Below, piece by piece: positions 1 to 12,108 of a DNA stretch of 64,000 nt. Positions within the stretch are counted from its first letter, which is position 1. Each line of letters starts with the position of its first letter. The notes under the pieces are model-generated. The model had not been told where the DNA came from. It saw nothing but the letters and a program-made list of their open reading frames with translations, and did no database searches. Made by a program: the position numbers and the translations under genes. Source of the stretch: Kalaharituber pfeilii. Taxonomy: Eukaryota > Ascomycota > Pezizomycetes > Pezizales > Pezizaceae. The DNA is taken from NCBI GenBank assembly GCA_015179045.1, contig WHUZ01000002.1, positions 1,612,001 to 1,676,000 of the forward strand, given 5' to 3'.

Positions 1-2923
1 CTCATAACCTGAAAAAATGTGTATACCGTGTACGGGTTCAGCGAAGCAATAGGAGAACACCTGAAGGGAGGGCTCGTCGTTATTGGGAGTATCATCTAGT
101 CTATTGAGCGATAGTTACGAGAAATAGGCACTTATATACATGAGTGTAGACATACAAAGGAAGTAGTGTAATACAAACTAATATAAGCACCGGGGGGCAA
201 CAGGGGCGCGATAGATGAAACGAATGAAATAAACTACTCAATGGTGCAACGGATGACATGTTTCAACAATGCGCAACCTTATGGAGAAGAAAGCTTGAAA
301 AGCTACTTACGGTTAAATCACGTATGATACCAAAATAGCGCACCAAATCATGCGGTAAGTAACACCACCAGCAACGAAGCCAATGAGCTATGAGGCGCAG
401 CTACTAAGGAGTACCATAAAAGTGTGGTAACAGTAAGAAAAGGGTTATCGGCAACCATCTACTCAACTTGTGATGGGCGAATTTTTGAAGAGAAGTTAAG
501 GAATAATAATATCTTTCAAGACAGTGGGATATTGGATTAATGTTTACAGGGAATTGGAATACATACCCATTATGGAACATGCTACAGATGAGGTATATTC
601 TATATGTTTTCTTAAACATTGAATTCTGCATCCGAGAGAGCAGGTGATTTCCTTCCAGATGATTTGTATATCTTTCATCTGATCTTGTAGAGCATAGTTA
701 AAAAAGACAGGTTACATGATGTGGCCAGGGAAAATCCCATATGGTGCCCCAAACCATATTAAGGGATGACGGTAGTTGCCGAGATATATTATTGCAGCAA
801 ATCGATGGCAGACCATGAGCTCCTGAAACCTAAACCTAGGAAATCTAATATTGCAGAGTTTGCAGGCGCAGCTCCAAGGTGTGTATTGAGGATCTGGTTG
901 TGTATAAAGAACCCACAAACTTGGTACTAAGTTACTTCGTTGTACTTGGCCGTGGCATACACTGCAAAAGCTGAACATCAAAGTGTTACCCTCATCCCGT
1001 ACTAAAAACCTACTTCTACCTATATCCTCCGCAACCCCGGTTGAGGTAGAATAAGTAAAATATGCATTTAATTAAAAAAGTTATGTGAGACATTTTTGGC
1101 CCGGCAAAATAGGCACGTAAGTTTGAACGACGTTCGCAAGTGCATAATGTTGCGATTCTGGCTCTGACTTCGCTGCAAACTGGGGGATGTCTGATATAAG
1201 TGCAACTGTAATGTCTCGCGGTTGGAAAATACGGAATGTGTGAAAGGGCGAAACATAATGGGGATGCATATGACTTGGTAAGGGACTGTAGGCTGTGGTT
1301 GTAAAGGTTAGGTGCGGAAGAGATACGAGGGTAGTGAAGGAGAATGAGTGACGATCCCCTTTAATATTGCTAGCTAAATGATTACCTTGACGGTCTCAAT
1401 TTCTCATGTGGATTAGCATTTTATGACACACATGCAGCATTTCCGCTCAGAAATAATCAACTATGGAAACGAAATGGATAAACAAATGACAAAAAGGTTA
1501 CTAATGCTTGAAGACGGTGCAACAAGGGTTTGGCGGCTCAAGAGACAATGATACGAACAGAAACACGGCACGGAGACACTGAGATCACGGATCTGGTATT
1601 CACTGAGGTTGCTTTTTTACAAAAATGGAGCGGAAGGCCCTCTCAGAAGGTCCCCCAGATGCACTAAATAACAACATGAGAACGTCATATGCAAACGAAA
1701 GACCAGCGTTTGCTTCCTCCTCTTCGATGTACCTATGCCGTTTGCTGTTTCCTCTCTGTATGCCATTTCATGTATTCCTCCATTTACTCTTTGCACCTAT
1801 CCACCCTGCCACAAGCTGTCCCGCCAAAAAAGAACAATATAAAAATACGCAACTCAACCTCGCGGATTCTGATTCTGCAGTTACACGAGGCCTGCAGTAG
1901 CGGGTGGTCCTCCTGAAAATTTGTACAACACCGATTCCAAAAATGTGATGAATTTGGCTCGAGGGCAGTTGGTGTACCTTTGCGTATATTTTTGAACTTT
2001 TTATTGGTTACTTTAAGTATTGTCAAAAAATATGTAACGCAACGTGTCTAAGTAGGCCTTGTTGGGTCGTTACCACCTGGGCTGCCTCAACAGGTGAAAC
2101 CCCTTGTTCAGACAAAAGACCTGTTTTACTGCATAAAATGAGTGGTCAAATGGCGTTTCGTCTGATTGGTCTGGGCGCACATCAGCCCACTCTAGAAGAT
2201 TAAAAGCCCATGGTGTACCCCACTTTTATGCTTCATATCAGTGACATGTACTACTGTAGTACGATGATTCAATACACTGGGCTGTAGATGCTCAACCTGC
2301 ACAGTTCAGCCAAATATTAAACAATAGCTGTAATTCGTGGCGACCGTGTTTACAAAGAGATTCTCTACTGGAACAGCTGAGCTTCTCTCTTGTTTTGTCC
2401 ATGCCGGACTAAAAGGTTATCAGTACGTTGCAAGTTAGTATGGATGCAGCAAAGGTCACGGAGAAAACCACGTGATGGTCATGTGCCCAGGCACCAGATA
2501 CCAAGATCCTGGTACGCCGTCCATGTGATGCAGTATTTAGAAGATTCGGGATACCATCGTTGCAAGGATTGGCATCCTTATACCACCAATCTCTTTGCTG
2601 GTCATGGAGTTATTAGAGGAGCATATTGAATATTCTTTAAGATTAGAAGTTGTGAACATCATAGAATACGTATTCCTGCGGATCTCATATTCCAACGATC
2701 TGATTAAGTCACCGTCGATCGATTACGCAACCCAATTGCTTGGCATACGCACTTTCTTCCTCCTGCTTCTGATCGTCATCTCTTTACCAGTCCACTGCTA
2801 TCCTAGAGTGAACAAACGCCCCGGTACTCTACACCTATTAAAAGCACACTTCTCATCATGGACACTGCTGATTATACCCTACCAACGTAAACAAAGCCTC
2901 TACCTAACTATATTATTATACCT
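1..2923. other. Gene-poor stretch, no supported gene
   Basis: Nothing here could be assigned. Open frames are short, overlap on both strands and lack splice-linked continuation or recognisable motifs. A few phrases near 2390-2640 look like decayed coding sequence, but stops interrupt every frame. Probably old transposon debris. Confidence 0.5.
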
Positions 2924-3422
2924 ATGAATGGAATACTCATAAGAACCCAACTGTGTAGTGGAAACCTATCAGAATACAGGAAGAAACTGGAAGAAATGCT
3001 TGCCAACGGTAGAAATACCGAAGGCAGCAAAAAGGCTCTTCTAGTGTTAGAAAAATTGCCTCCAGAGGAATTCCATCAACCTTCTCTTCAAGAGGAGAGA
3101 ATGATAGACCTGGAAGATTTGCTACAGGCACCTGAGGTAGATGATAACTTCAAGGTAATTAAGACGTGTCATCATTGAGGGGTTACCTTTGACATCTTCA
3201 AAATCTTATCATTTGCAGATCAATATATCTGCATGTCTTAGGTTCTATAAAGAAGGCAAAATGCAATTCACATTGGATACCTATTATATTCTCAAAGATG
3301 GCATCCTCATAGAAGGGCCGCAACCATTGGAAAGTCTGGATGAGGTGGCGGTAAGAACAAAATATAGGGATAAAAATATTTGGATTGAGCAGGTTTGTCA
3401 TGACGGAAACCTGCTGTTTTAA
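2924..3422 (+). CDS. Possible two-exon hypothetical protein (144 aa)
   Basis: I do not recognise this protein. An ATG opens a 77-codon exon (2924-3154) that ends at an AAG|GTAATT donor. A 64-nt intron ends in TTTGCAG, and exon 2 (3219-3422) continues in the same phase to TAA. The product is charged and acidic (ELL/EDLL-type helical stretch in the first half), followed by a segment rich in aromatic and hydrophobic residues (KDGILIEGPQPLE). Intron size matches the well-supported genes of this window, which is the main argument that it is real. It sits in otherwise gene-poor DNA, so it could be a relic of a repeated gene or a transposon accessory ORF. No targeting signal or membrane segment is seen. 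Confidence 0.35.
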
Positions 3423-3660
3423 AACTAGCTACTTATACGAAGATAGTGTCTTCCCCGTCCATTTCAGTTCCTTAGCTATTCTGCTACCATTCCTGCCGTT
3501 CGGGGCCACCATTATATGTAGGAAATTAAATTTCAATATTACATTTCGTATTGTATGTCATTAGCAACAATTGAATTCTCGCGTTATATTGACAAAATCT
3601 CTCTAGTATTCCTCAAGGGTTCGAACCCTAGGCTCGATATTTTTTTGTGATTTCCTTTTC

Positions 3661-4017
3661 CTTGACGATACAGGTGCATCTTCACCCACACTATACACGG
3701 ATGGTGATCTTGCGGCATTAGATATTTCACTAGCGTACCTATTTTGGGGCCAATGGAAAAACGCTCGAACCGCAAATGGACTTGTCCGGCGACGAGAAAT
3801 TATGCTAGAGGTTGCATTCTGCGTCAATGGCAATGCTATAACGCAGCTCCATCAGTTTGTCTTCATGACTGTCCCGGGCAATCCACAGCATGGACCAAGG
3901 CTAGGTGGTCCAATCTTGAGAAGTCTTTTGTTCCAGGGCACAGCCCCTGATGGACAAGGCTCTCTGTTTATTTCTCAAAAGAAAACTGGGCTGGTCCATC
4001 GCTTACCTGTCGTGTAG
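3661..4017 (+). pseudogene. Retropepsin-like aspartic protease domain fragment
   Basis: One frame reads without stop from about 3661 to TAG at 4015-4017 (118 codons). It starts with LDDTGASSPTLY, resembling the D-T-G-A-S active-site loop of retropepsin-fold proteases. Further on are FVFMTVPGNPQHGPRLGG and GTAPDGQGSLFIS, the kind of text expected from a folded domain. No in-frame ATG precedes the DTGAS motif; the first Met is at 3802, after it. No neighbouring gag, RT or integrase frame was found. It is most likely a decayed exon of a host or transposon-borne protease-like gene. The family call rests on the motif only. Confidence 0.4.
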
Positions 4018-7000
4018 AGTTCACGGCATTCTCATCAAAATGACTATTGACAGACATCACACACCGGATTGCTAGATGGAGATACCACAAGAGTGTTATA
4101 GGTCGTCGATCTTATGTGTGCGGATACCATTACTAATAGCTGTCTACGTTTCTGTTGGCTTTGGAAAGGGGTATCATGAGTGTGCTTCACCGCAAAGAAT
4201 ACGCTATATTTCATATTATGCGTACTCAATGAGCGGGAGCGATGTGTCTGTTGCTGTTGCGAATTGATTGCTCCGATCATCCTGCTTGCATCTGAATCTT
4301 CATATCACTTGCATGCGCTTTCAATTCAGGCACTTGCACGAGATCACCTTCTCCTACTTTTGTTCCATGGTCGCCTTTGAAGCAGACCCTGTCACCAAGC
4401 GCACCAAGCGGGCACTGTAAAAATAGCAGCAAATGGCATCAGATGTTATGGCGGGCCGTGGGGGAAGGTGAAAAATGGGGGCATAAGCCTGATGCTGGCA
4501 GCGCTATCAGCCACACCCTGTCCAGATATACATAGATTGTAGAACCACCTGTCCACACATGAAGCAGGGTTGTCAGGAGGAGCAAGAGAATTACAGGCTA
4601 CATACCAGTCAGGTGGATTTAGTGGGGCTTCTTGCTTGGAATGAAGAAGAATGGAGTGCAGGACACTGAGGATGTCACATACACATCCGGATGATATGCA
4701 GGTCAACTTGTTTGCAGGATTATAAGTCAGTTGGGACTTCAATGGTTGATGTGCTGGAACATTGGGTTGGGACGCGCATGGGCGATCTGTGTAGTGGGGC
4801 TGGTGAAGAAGCACGTATACAATGTCCAGTTCCACAAAACTGCAGAGTACTGTGCGAAATACGAACCCAGCTATGACTCCAATAGAAGTATTTAATCAGC
4901 ACCACAATATGCGCAAGGACAACGCAAAAAAAAAAAAAAAAATAAATAAATAAATCAAATATGATAGACCCTCATAAGTGAACCGAACCAACTTTGCTTC
5001 AGCACATACACAGCGACGTTTGGCAATAGTACCGGGTTAGTGTCTTGGCACAGCGTAAGGGAAGCACTGTGGCGGCATGCGCGCGCCCTGCTGCCGGAAG
5101 TGGGCTGTTGCCGAAATGGGGGGGGGGTCTGTATGTGGTATGTCACGTATATATGTGAGTGGGAGTGAGCAAAGGTTCTGCTCTCCTACAACCTACACCG
5201 AAATACAAAAGTTCTCGCTTGGTGAAGAGAGTCCTTCCACAGCACGCATTTCGCCAGTGGATCTCCACTACAGTAGCCTCGTCCCCAGCTGCTATAGCGC
5301 TCTAGATGCCCAAGGCTACCGCAGAACCCACTCATGCTGCACCTCTGCGGTTTACCACGAAACTCCATCTGTTTCGCGCTCTGCTGCAATGAAAGATTCC
5401 GACACTCCTCTTGACTTTGTATATTCTGAAAGTAGGTCTCCATTACATTACTCTCCCCACCGCATGCGCTCTGATCTCCACTGTCACGGTCAATTGAGTG
5501 GCAATATGTACTAACTCATCTGCATCCGGCGAGTAGTATGCAGAGAAGCCAGTCCAAGGTCTCATTGTCCACTTATGAGGCTCCAGTCAATGCTATGGCC
5601 ATACCATGGTTCCTACTGCAGCCATACAGTCGTTCGCGATTCATGTTCACCAGGGACTAGCCCACAATGACTTAACGGGCCAGGCAGTGCAGGAAGATAC
5701 CAGGTGAGATCGAAGAACTGCTAGCCCAAGAGGTCAACGTTGAAGGTTTCCCGGCCCCAATACAGCACTCCGCAATTGACAAACGCCCGCCTGAAATGTT
5801 GACGGACAAAGCACAGCAGGAATGCCGGTAGAGGAACTAAAGGCCTAATGGCGGACTCAGAAGCAGGTTAAAATTGCAAGATTCATATATCCGCTCGTAT
5901 TTCTATATGCCAAGCAGGGATGATGGAATTTGAACCAGGGAGATATTACCTAATTACAGACGGCAAACTAATTGGGGCCCAAGGAGATATGAGAGTACAA
6001 GGAAATTGGAGGATCCTAATGAAGTGAGGTTGTGTTCGCGGCGCACAGGCTGAATTTGTGGATGGAGAAGCTGTGGCTTATCCCTGTTTCCATGTTTCTT
6101 CCCGACGGAACCCCGGTGTAGTCCTGCAGGTCGTACACCCACCTCACATCCACCTCCTACCGCAATATATGCCTTCAAATTGACTAATCCTCATCTAGTG
6201 TCATGAACAAGTCTTTCCAATGCCAAGTTTTACATACTCATTCAAGCGACCAATACTGAGCATGTGAGAAGCCAGTCTAACAGCGACTTCGTTCTTACAG
6301 TTCTCGTTGTGAATGATTACTCCTTCTAGAACATTGCAAAGTCTGTCCATCCTCTCCAGATGATTTTGTAGCGTAAACCCTTGTGATCCTTCCAGAATAG
6401 GACTTCCGCATATCCTTTTCATTCCTTTCCCGATATTCCTTCCAATATTCTATTTCTTCAACATCGAACTATTTGGGCTTCCCCTATATTACCGCCTGTT
6501 TTATCCCGCCCCGTTCTAATCCTCCATCTGTGGTCAAGATGTCTGTGTGTACACCTTACAAGGTATCGATTATCGTTCTGATTGCATTCCCATTAGTACT
6601 CAATATCAGTTCACCCCTTGGGGTCTGTTTTCTCCATTCCGCTCCTGTGGATGACCAGCAGCTTACGGGGTTAATGTATAACTTTGTTCTGACTGTCATT
6701 TGACTGTCGATGGAAACTATGTGGGGTGCAGGCTAGTGCGAGTTGATTGCCACAGGAAACTCCAATCAGAGGTACAGTAAAAGAAACTGCACCCCTGTTT
6801 CGGCACCGATGATGCCAGATCAACAAGGCTGACATCGATCAGACAAAATGTGATACTTATATGTATCCGCGCGCCGATGCAGTGAAAGACGCTGAACGCA
6901 GTTTCGGCACTTCCGCTAATAGCTCTTACACTAGTTCAACAAGGCTGACACTGATCAATGTTGATGTTTTGATTATAACAGCTGAAGCAGATGGTCATAC

Positions 7001-7395
7001 ATCTAATGACCCAAGGCGGTGTGTTGTGGCACTCAGCCATCTGAACAAGCAGATAGATATGCGCACGCTGCGCAATGTATGAAATGCATGCAATACCGAC
7101 GGTTTCTGCTGTCTATTCTTGTTGTACTTTATGCGATTTAAAGTTATTTAATGAATCTCGATCTCATGAGAAGGAAATAATAACCGGAAATCATCAAAAG
7201 AATAATTCAACAACGAGCTACTGCTGCAGCTCTGCCCAGTCTGGAACACTCACCAACTGGTCCCACTTTACCATTTCCCTCTGCACCTGGGCGGAAGTTG
7301 ATTTCATTGCGGGGGCATGGTTTTATTATATTTCATTTATTGAAGTCATTTTATTTCCTTATTTTCCTATGTAACCATTCTCGCCATAGCTCATA
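4018..7395. other. Gene-poor stretch with simple repeats
   Basis: No gene could be supported. It contains an A18 tract followed by (AAAT) repeats at 4926-4956, a G10-like run near 5118, and a degenerate duplication at 6797-6959. A 145-codon open frame at 5077-5514 has no recognisable motif, uneven composition and no splice partners, so it is not called. Confidence 0.5.
6797..6959. repeat. Degenerate tandem duplication (unit about 105 bp)
   Basis: The phrase GTTTCGGCAC recurs at about 6797 and 6901, and CAACAAGGCTGACA followed by a variant of CGATCA recurs at about 6820 and 6938. The two copies are diverged and differ in internal length. No function is apparent. Confidence 0.5.
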
Positions 7396-7717
7396 GGGTG
7401 GCATGCGAGTAATGATATTGGGAAAAAAAAAAAGTTGCAGTTCCTCCTTAAGGATCTCGTTGCGCTTGGCAATCTGGCTCTTGATACCTCTTGGACATGG
7501 TTTTAAGAGTCACTTCCTTATTATCGCTAGGCTTCTATAACACACCAACAACACTCAGAATAGTAAATCAAGATCCATTCCCAGTGCGGTGGTAACCACG
7601 GTACCGATGGAGAGAATAAGGCTCAGTTGGAAGGCGAAGGTGGTCTACAAATTATATGTAGATAGGCATGGATGGAATTTTTTTTTTACAAAAAATATCA
7701 TTACTCGCATGCCGCCC
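7396..7717. mobile_element. MITE-like element with 24-bp terminal inverted repeats
   Basis: The left end (7396-7419) starts GGGTGGCATGCGAGTAAT. The right end (7694-7717) is its reverse complement with one mismatch in 24. Internal to each end is a homopolymer tract (A11 on the left, T10 on the right), so the inverted symmetry extends inward. The 322-bp body has no open frame and no transposase motif. Left flank is TCATA and right flank TGTGG, so a clean target duplication is not evident; an imperfect TA/TG is possible. Read as a non-autonomous DNA transposon. Confidence 0.7.
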
Positions 7718-8101
7718 TGTGGGATATGAGGACATGAATTACAAAGGAGATAATAGAAAGTTAAGGAATAATGACACATGCAGTACTATGGGATAAAGTC
7801 ATATGCGGGGTTACCTGACGCAGAAAAAAAAAAAAGTCAACTGGATCAAAGGAAAATTATCTCTCTATCCACCTCATTACCTCTACCACAGGGCTCCGCT
7901 CTCCTTCTCGTGTCTCTGGTGGTCTGTATATTGCCTCACAGGCTGAGCGTGAGTGAGTGGCGGGCGACAGCGCGTGCTCCTTCTCAATTGTCCGATTGGG
8001 TCTATACAACATTGATAAATACTTATCTACTGACTGCTCCTCTCCATCATAAAATCCTAAATAGCACAGATTTATTCCTCCGCTCTGGCCTATACCAAGC
8101 A

Positions 8102-8927
8102 TCAGTACTTTTCTTCCCCAACAACACTGGATATCCTTGAGCTTACCGCCGGCGCATTACCTCCTCCCAATGCTTCCCTCAGCCCCCCATGCGGAAATGT
8201 CCTTGGTACCGCTGGCTTGTCGGGATAGAACTGGTAGACAATACCGCAGAGTCCTAAGACGGAAAGCACAAAGAGGCCGTTTTGGAATGCAGCCATCTTG
8301 GGGCTAGTCCAGGTGTAGACCTCGGGGGAGAAGCGACTGAGGATGTCTTCGTCTTCATTAACCTGGGGAGAGGTTAGTGAGGTTAGTAGGGGCAGAGGCA
8401 GAGCAGGGTGGGGTCGATAGAGGTGGATAGGGGTGGAAGGAAGGCGGGGTTGGAGGAGGATGGGGAAGGAGACGGGGCGGAAAGGGGAGCAAACAGCTTC
8501 ACCAAAGTTGCGACGGTCTTGCTGGTCCCAGTATTCGGTGTAGGGAGAGCGAAATTGGCGCTTTTCGGGGGGTGGGTTGACATAGCCGCCGGTCTGTCCG
8601 GGAAAAAAGGAGTATAATTGTTAGTATGCATAGGGAATATTACGATGATCGGCATAAGCCGCCGCAAATCGGACTGCATACCATCTCGGGGTCGGGATGC
8701 TCTAACGGCCCAACGGTATCATAGTTGCTGACAATCGGGACGCCGCGGACACGAGGAACTGAAAGCACCTCCACGTCTGGAGGGGAAGTTTCGAGGCCGC
8801 TAGACTGTGTGTATTTTGCATAGCCCCTTTGAGCGATACGGGGAAGCACGGCGGGCTTAACCGGCTGAGCGACAGTGGCCCGGCGAATGAGGGTGGTTAC
8901 CTGGGCGGTTACACGGCGGGGAAGCAT
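8102..8927 (-). CDS. NADH:ubiquinone oxidoreductase NDUFB8-family subunit
   Basis: Accessory subunit of mitochondrial respiratory complex I, anchored in the inner membrane. Three exons splice in frame: 8682-8927, 8495-8593 and 8102-8362, giving 201 aa. Donors are GTATGC and GTTTGC, acceptors ACAG and CCAG. Residues 1-40 are Arg/Ala-rich without acids, like a mitochondrial presequence. Exon 1 ends DPDPEM-like (HPDPEM) and exon 2 has GGYVNPPPEKRQFRSPY and RRNFGEA. Exon 3 has WTSPK, one membrane helix (GLFVLSVLGLCGIVYQFY) and PAVPRTFPHGGLREALGG, all family hallmarks. Family length is roughly 170-200 aa. No close neighbour shares a promoter. Confidence 0.9.
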
Positions 8928-9480
8928 AGCTGAGTCTTGTTAGCGTTGCTTTAGTATTGGAGGTGCGGAATTGTGATATGGTGATGGGTGATGCGTCCCT
9001 GGAAAGGTGTTTTGTTCGTCCGATGCCGAATTGGCGGTACGGGGGTGACCAGGGCGGAGTGAACGGGGCGTTGAGGTCATTGATTACCTGGGATGGTTTA
9101 GATAGTGTACGACGGGCTGATACTGGGGGGAGGTGAAGCTTGGCGGACGGAAGCCACATGCATGAGTGCAAGTCACGTATGATGCATCTGCAATGCAATA
9201 CAAAAGGCGTTGCATAAAATAGTGCATTCGAGCTGCATACATAAGGTGCACTGTGCATCTGCGGTGGATCGCGAATGTCCAGGCACTTGAGCCCTTGCAA
9301 AATTTAGGTTATCGGTTTCCGGTATCAAGGAATGAATCCGGATCATATTTACGAGGCAAATTTCCGCATGAGGCGTATCGACCACAGGATAGTATTGATT
9401 AATATATCAGTCTCATCCTCTCCTATCAAGAGACACTGGCCACCCTGCCATGGCCAAGTGCTACAAGCGGGGTTATGTGA

Positions 9481-9482
<2 letters not shown>
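8928..9482. other. Upstream region of the NDUFB8-family gene
   Basis: Presumed promoter and 5' UTR of the complex I subunit gene on the minus strand, then plain intergenic DNA up to a 27-nt A tract at 9483-9509. No other gene is supported. Confidence 0.4.
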
Positions 9483-9511
<29 letters not shown>

Positions 9512-10640
9512 GAGACTGGCCAATACAAGACAACAACAAAGTGACGAAGACATCATTACCAAACTACTCACTGCCTTACTGTTCTCCTTTCATACTATTC
9601 GAGAAATCATATTCAATCAACCCAATCGTACCATTATTACTCGTGTGACCACGAAGAACGAGAATTGCCCAAAGGACACAATCATTTTCTACTACAGCGC
9701 TCACTGACTCCAACTCCATTTCCCAATCACAAGCATGCCCTGAGGATTTATATCGGCTGAAAAAACAGCATTGGGCGAACTTCCTGGAAGAGGACAGAAT
9801 AACATCTCCATGGGACATCTTTCGCATAGCAAGAGACCCATTCCGGAAACGCGATCTAATGGGCATTCCAGGCACAGACCAAGAGATAGCGGACGCCTTA
9901 GTGGAGAGACACTTCATAAATACAGATGAGAAACTGGAGACTCCGTTGTGCCCAGAAGGTATAACTCTGGATAGGGAAGAGACGAGGCATGCCATCGATA
10001 GAGCCTTAAGCAAAACGAAGTCTCGGTCGGCTCCAGGACCAGACGGGGTCCAATACGGATTATTGAAACTACTGCGGGGTACAACTCTATACTGGGGCCT
10101 GCGGGAAAGGATAGTAGAATATATAAATGGAGTATATGACTTCGCGAGAGGCTTCGATGTGGTAATGATACGAAAGAAGAACAAGCCAAGGGAGCTACCG
10201 GGAGTTGGAGACCAATCACACTCCTAAACACGGTAGCAAAATTGGGACAGAAGGTTGTAGCAGACATGATACAGCGGCAGGACCACCTTTTCATGACACG
10301 CAGCTTGGTGGAAGACCACATAGAGGAGCGGAAGACCTACAGAGGCAGACTCTAAAGGAGATAGACCGGAGACTCAAAGAAGGGAAATGGGTAGCAATGG
10401 TGGGTGACGATATTAAGTCGGCTTTCAACTTTGTAAGGAGAAGGAAGGTGGTGGAGCGTCTGAAACACACATGCCCAAACCTGGCAGCTTTCGTGGATTC
10501 CTTTCTCAGACCGTGCAAGTTCAACATGATATGGGATGGCAAAAAACGGGCGCAACGAATGTCCACGATGCGGGCTTTACATTGGAAGGCGGAGAGCGCT
10601 CAGCGGTCTACGGTTCGACAATTACAGTTCATGGCATGTG
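9483..10640 (+). mobile_element. Broken non-LTR retrotransposon (LINE) reverse transcriptase
   Basis: From about 9750 a plus-strand frame reads RLKKQHWANFLEED, then SRSAPGPDGVQYGLL, a Tad/I-clade style RT entry motif. Near 10195 the frame shifts and the classic GSWRPITLLNTVAKLGQKVV block is read one frame over. A further shift leads to QLGGRPHRGAED and the DDIKSAFNFVRRRKVVERL block containing the RT acidic region. The C-terminal RT, RNase H and endonuclease are not visible. At least two frameshifts make it non-coding. The A27 tract at 9483-9509 lies 5' of the fragment and may be the tail of another LINE insertion. Confidence 0.8.
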
Positions 10641-10674
10641 AAGAGGGCGTATCCATCTAGAGCCTTTGAGATAG

Positions 10675-11260
10675 TTGCCACCTCTTCTGGATGCATTGTT
10701 TAATGGGTCTGATGACTTGGCAAAAGCTTTTCACAAGCATATCCACAAGCACAATACTGCGTTAGCATTTACATCTATCAAATATAAACCTGACCCCCGT
10801 CTTAAGCTTTGCCACATGGTATTGAATGTTTTCAGATCCACGGTGAACTTTATCATCTTCAGAGCTCGTTAAATCTAGCTACTCAACCTACCACGGTTCC
10901 GGCGATACACAATTATACTTCTATGATCCTGAGTATGCTGCTCATTTGCAGGGCCAGCGGCAAAAAACACTTGATACGAACCTCTTACAGCAGTTATTCA
11001 AAGAGATAAGAAATGTCAATCCCTTCTATCCCATGTATCTGACTGCAAAGGAGCGTTTGGATCAGCCCTCTCGGGGTAATCAAGAGGCAAAAGTAATCAA
11101 TCCACACATGTGGTTGATTGTGGAAAAAGATGCAGATAAACGCGCTCTCCAGAAAACTTTGACAAGCGAGCAGAAAACTTTGTCCTCGATTCACGCATCC
11201 CTTACATCATCAATTAACAACCTAGCAACCACTGAGCTACTACAGGTGGGAATGATGTAA
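10675..11260 (+). mobile_element. Helitron Rep/helicase N-terminal domain relic
   Basis: Fragments in different frames match the helitron-like N-terminal domain: HNTALAFTSIKYKPDP near 10750, FQIHGELYHLQSSLNLATQ near 10834, then YDPEYAAHLQGQRQ, IRNVNPFYPMYLTAKERL and LIVEKDADKRALQ up to about 11160. The order is that of an intact Helitron protein, but there are internal frameshifts and stops. It directly follows the LINE relic. The helicase half of such a protein occurs at 34.1-35.3 kb on the same strand. Confidence 0.75.
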
Positions 11261-11374
11261 AGTGCCTTAATTCACTTATGCGTATGGACGACCAGACTGT
11301 CATTATTTCCAACGACATGACGACAGATAACATCATCAGATTACAGAATATATATGTCATCAAGCCACATGCGA

Positions 11375-11690
11375 AAAATGACATAGAAAACTAAACATAC
11401 CAGCAAGTTGTTGGTAAACTCATGTACCTAATGCTAGGATCTCGGCCAGATATTGCATTCTCAGTATCGACTTTAGGGCGCTTCACTGGTCAACCTACGA
11501 ATGAAAACCTACAAGCAGCAAAAAAAGCCCGTTGATATCTCAAGCATACCTCTACCAGTGGTCTGCTATTTACAGCCCAAGAACCATATCATCTTACAGG
11601 GTATTCAGATTCAGATTGGGGCATGAGACAAAGATACTCGTAAATCGATTACTGGGTATGCTTTGGAGGAGCCATTAAAACAATCGTGCT
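11375..11690 (+). mobile_element. Ty1/copia RT C-terminus and RNase H start, relic
   Basis: The plus strand reads YQQVVGKLMYLMLGSRPDIA, FSVSTLGRFTGQPTNENLQ, a stop in place of the Trp/Arg of the usual VLRYLK box, then TSTSGLLFTAQEPYHLTGYS and DSDWG. This is the junction of Copia reverse transcriptase and RNase H. The fragment ends after a frameshift near 11640. Integrase and the rest of pol are absent. Confidence 0.8.
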
Positions 11691-12108
11691 ACAGACCTAC
11701 GAAAGCCAGAAGAAACACAACTTCGCAAATTTTCTTGGGGCGCAATTGTTGTTGATAACTGTCACTTGGTACAAGATTCGTCTTCGGCAGTGTACAACTT
11801 TCCGAGAAGCGTGAGGAGCAATTTGCTCCTGGGAACTTCTGCAACCCCGTTTCCCGATGGCGCCCAAAGTGTTGCTATGTTTCGCCTTCTCAATCTGCGC
11901 GTGCAAATACAGAGATTGAAAACTGTTGAAACGGATCATCCCTCACATCCCTGTTGTTGTATATACGTGATAGGTTATGAGCCCGGTTTGACGCCGAAAT
12001 ACGATCTACGACCCATAATCTCCTGCGTCCTCCGCTGTTGTTAAGTCTCTTCTTTTACTTTCTTCTGCTTTCGCCCTCTCGCTTTCTACCATTCTAATTC
12101 CCACCCAA

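Noticed and set aside
3608..3640. GGGTTCGAACCCT resembling a tRNA T-loop/B box on either strand
   Set aside because: It is a palindrome with no A box, D arm or acceptor stem in reach; no cloverleaf can be drawn.
5077..5514. 145-codon plus-strand open frame
   Set aside because: No motif, Cys/His/Ser-heavy odd composition, no splice partners, sits in repeat-like DNA.
5915..5945. GGTTCAAATTCC on the minus strand, tRNA B-box-like
   Set aside because: One extra T in the loop and no pairing T stem or A box; at most a SINE remnant.
9576..10184. 202-codon minus-strand frame over the LINE relic
   Set aside because: Antisense shadow of the reverse transcriptase, which has recognisable motifs on the plus strand.
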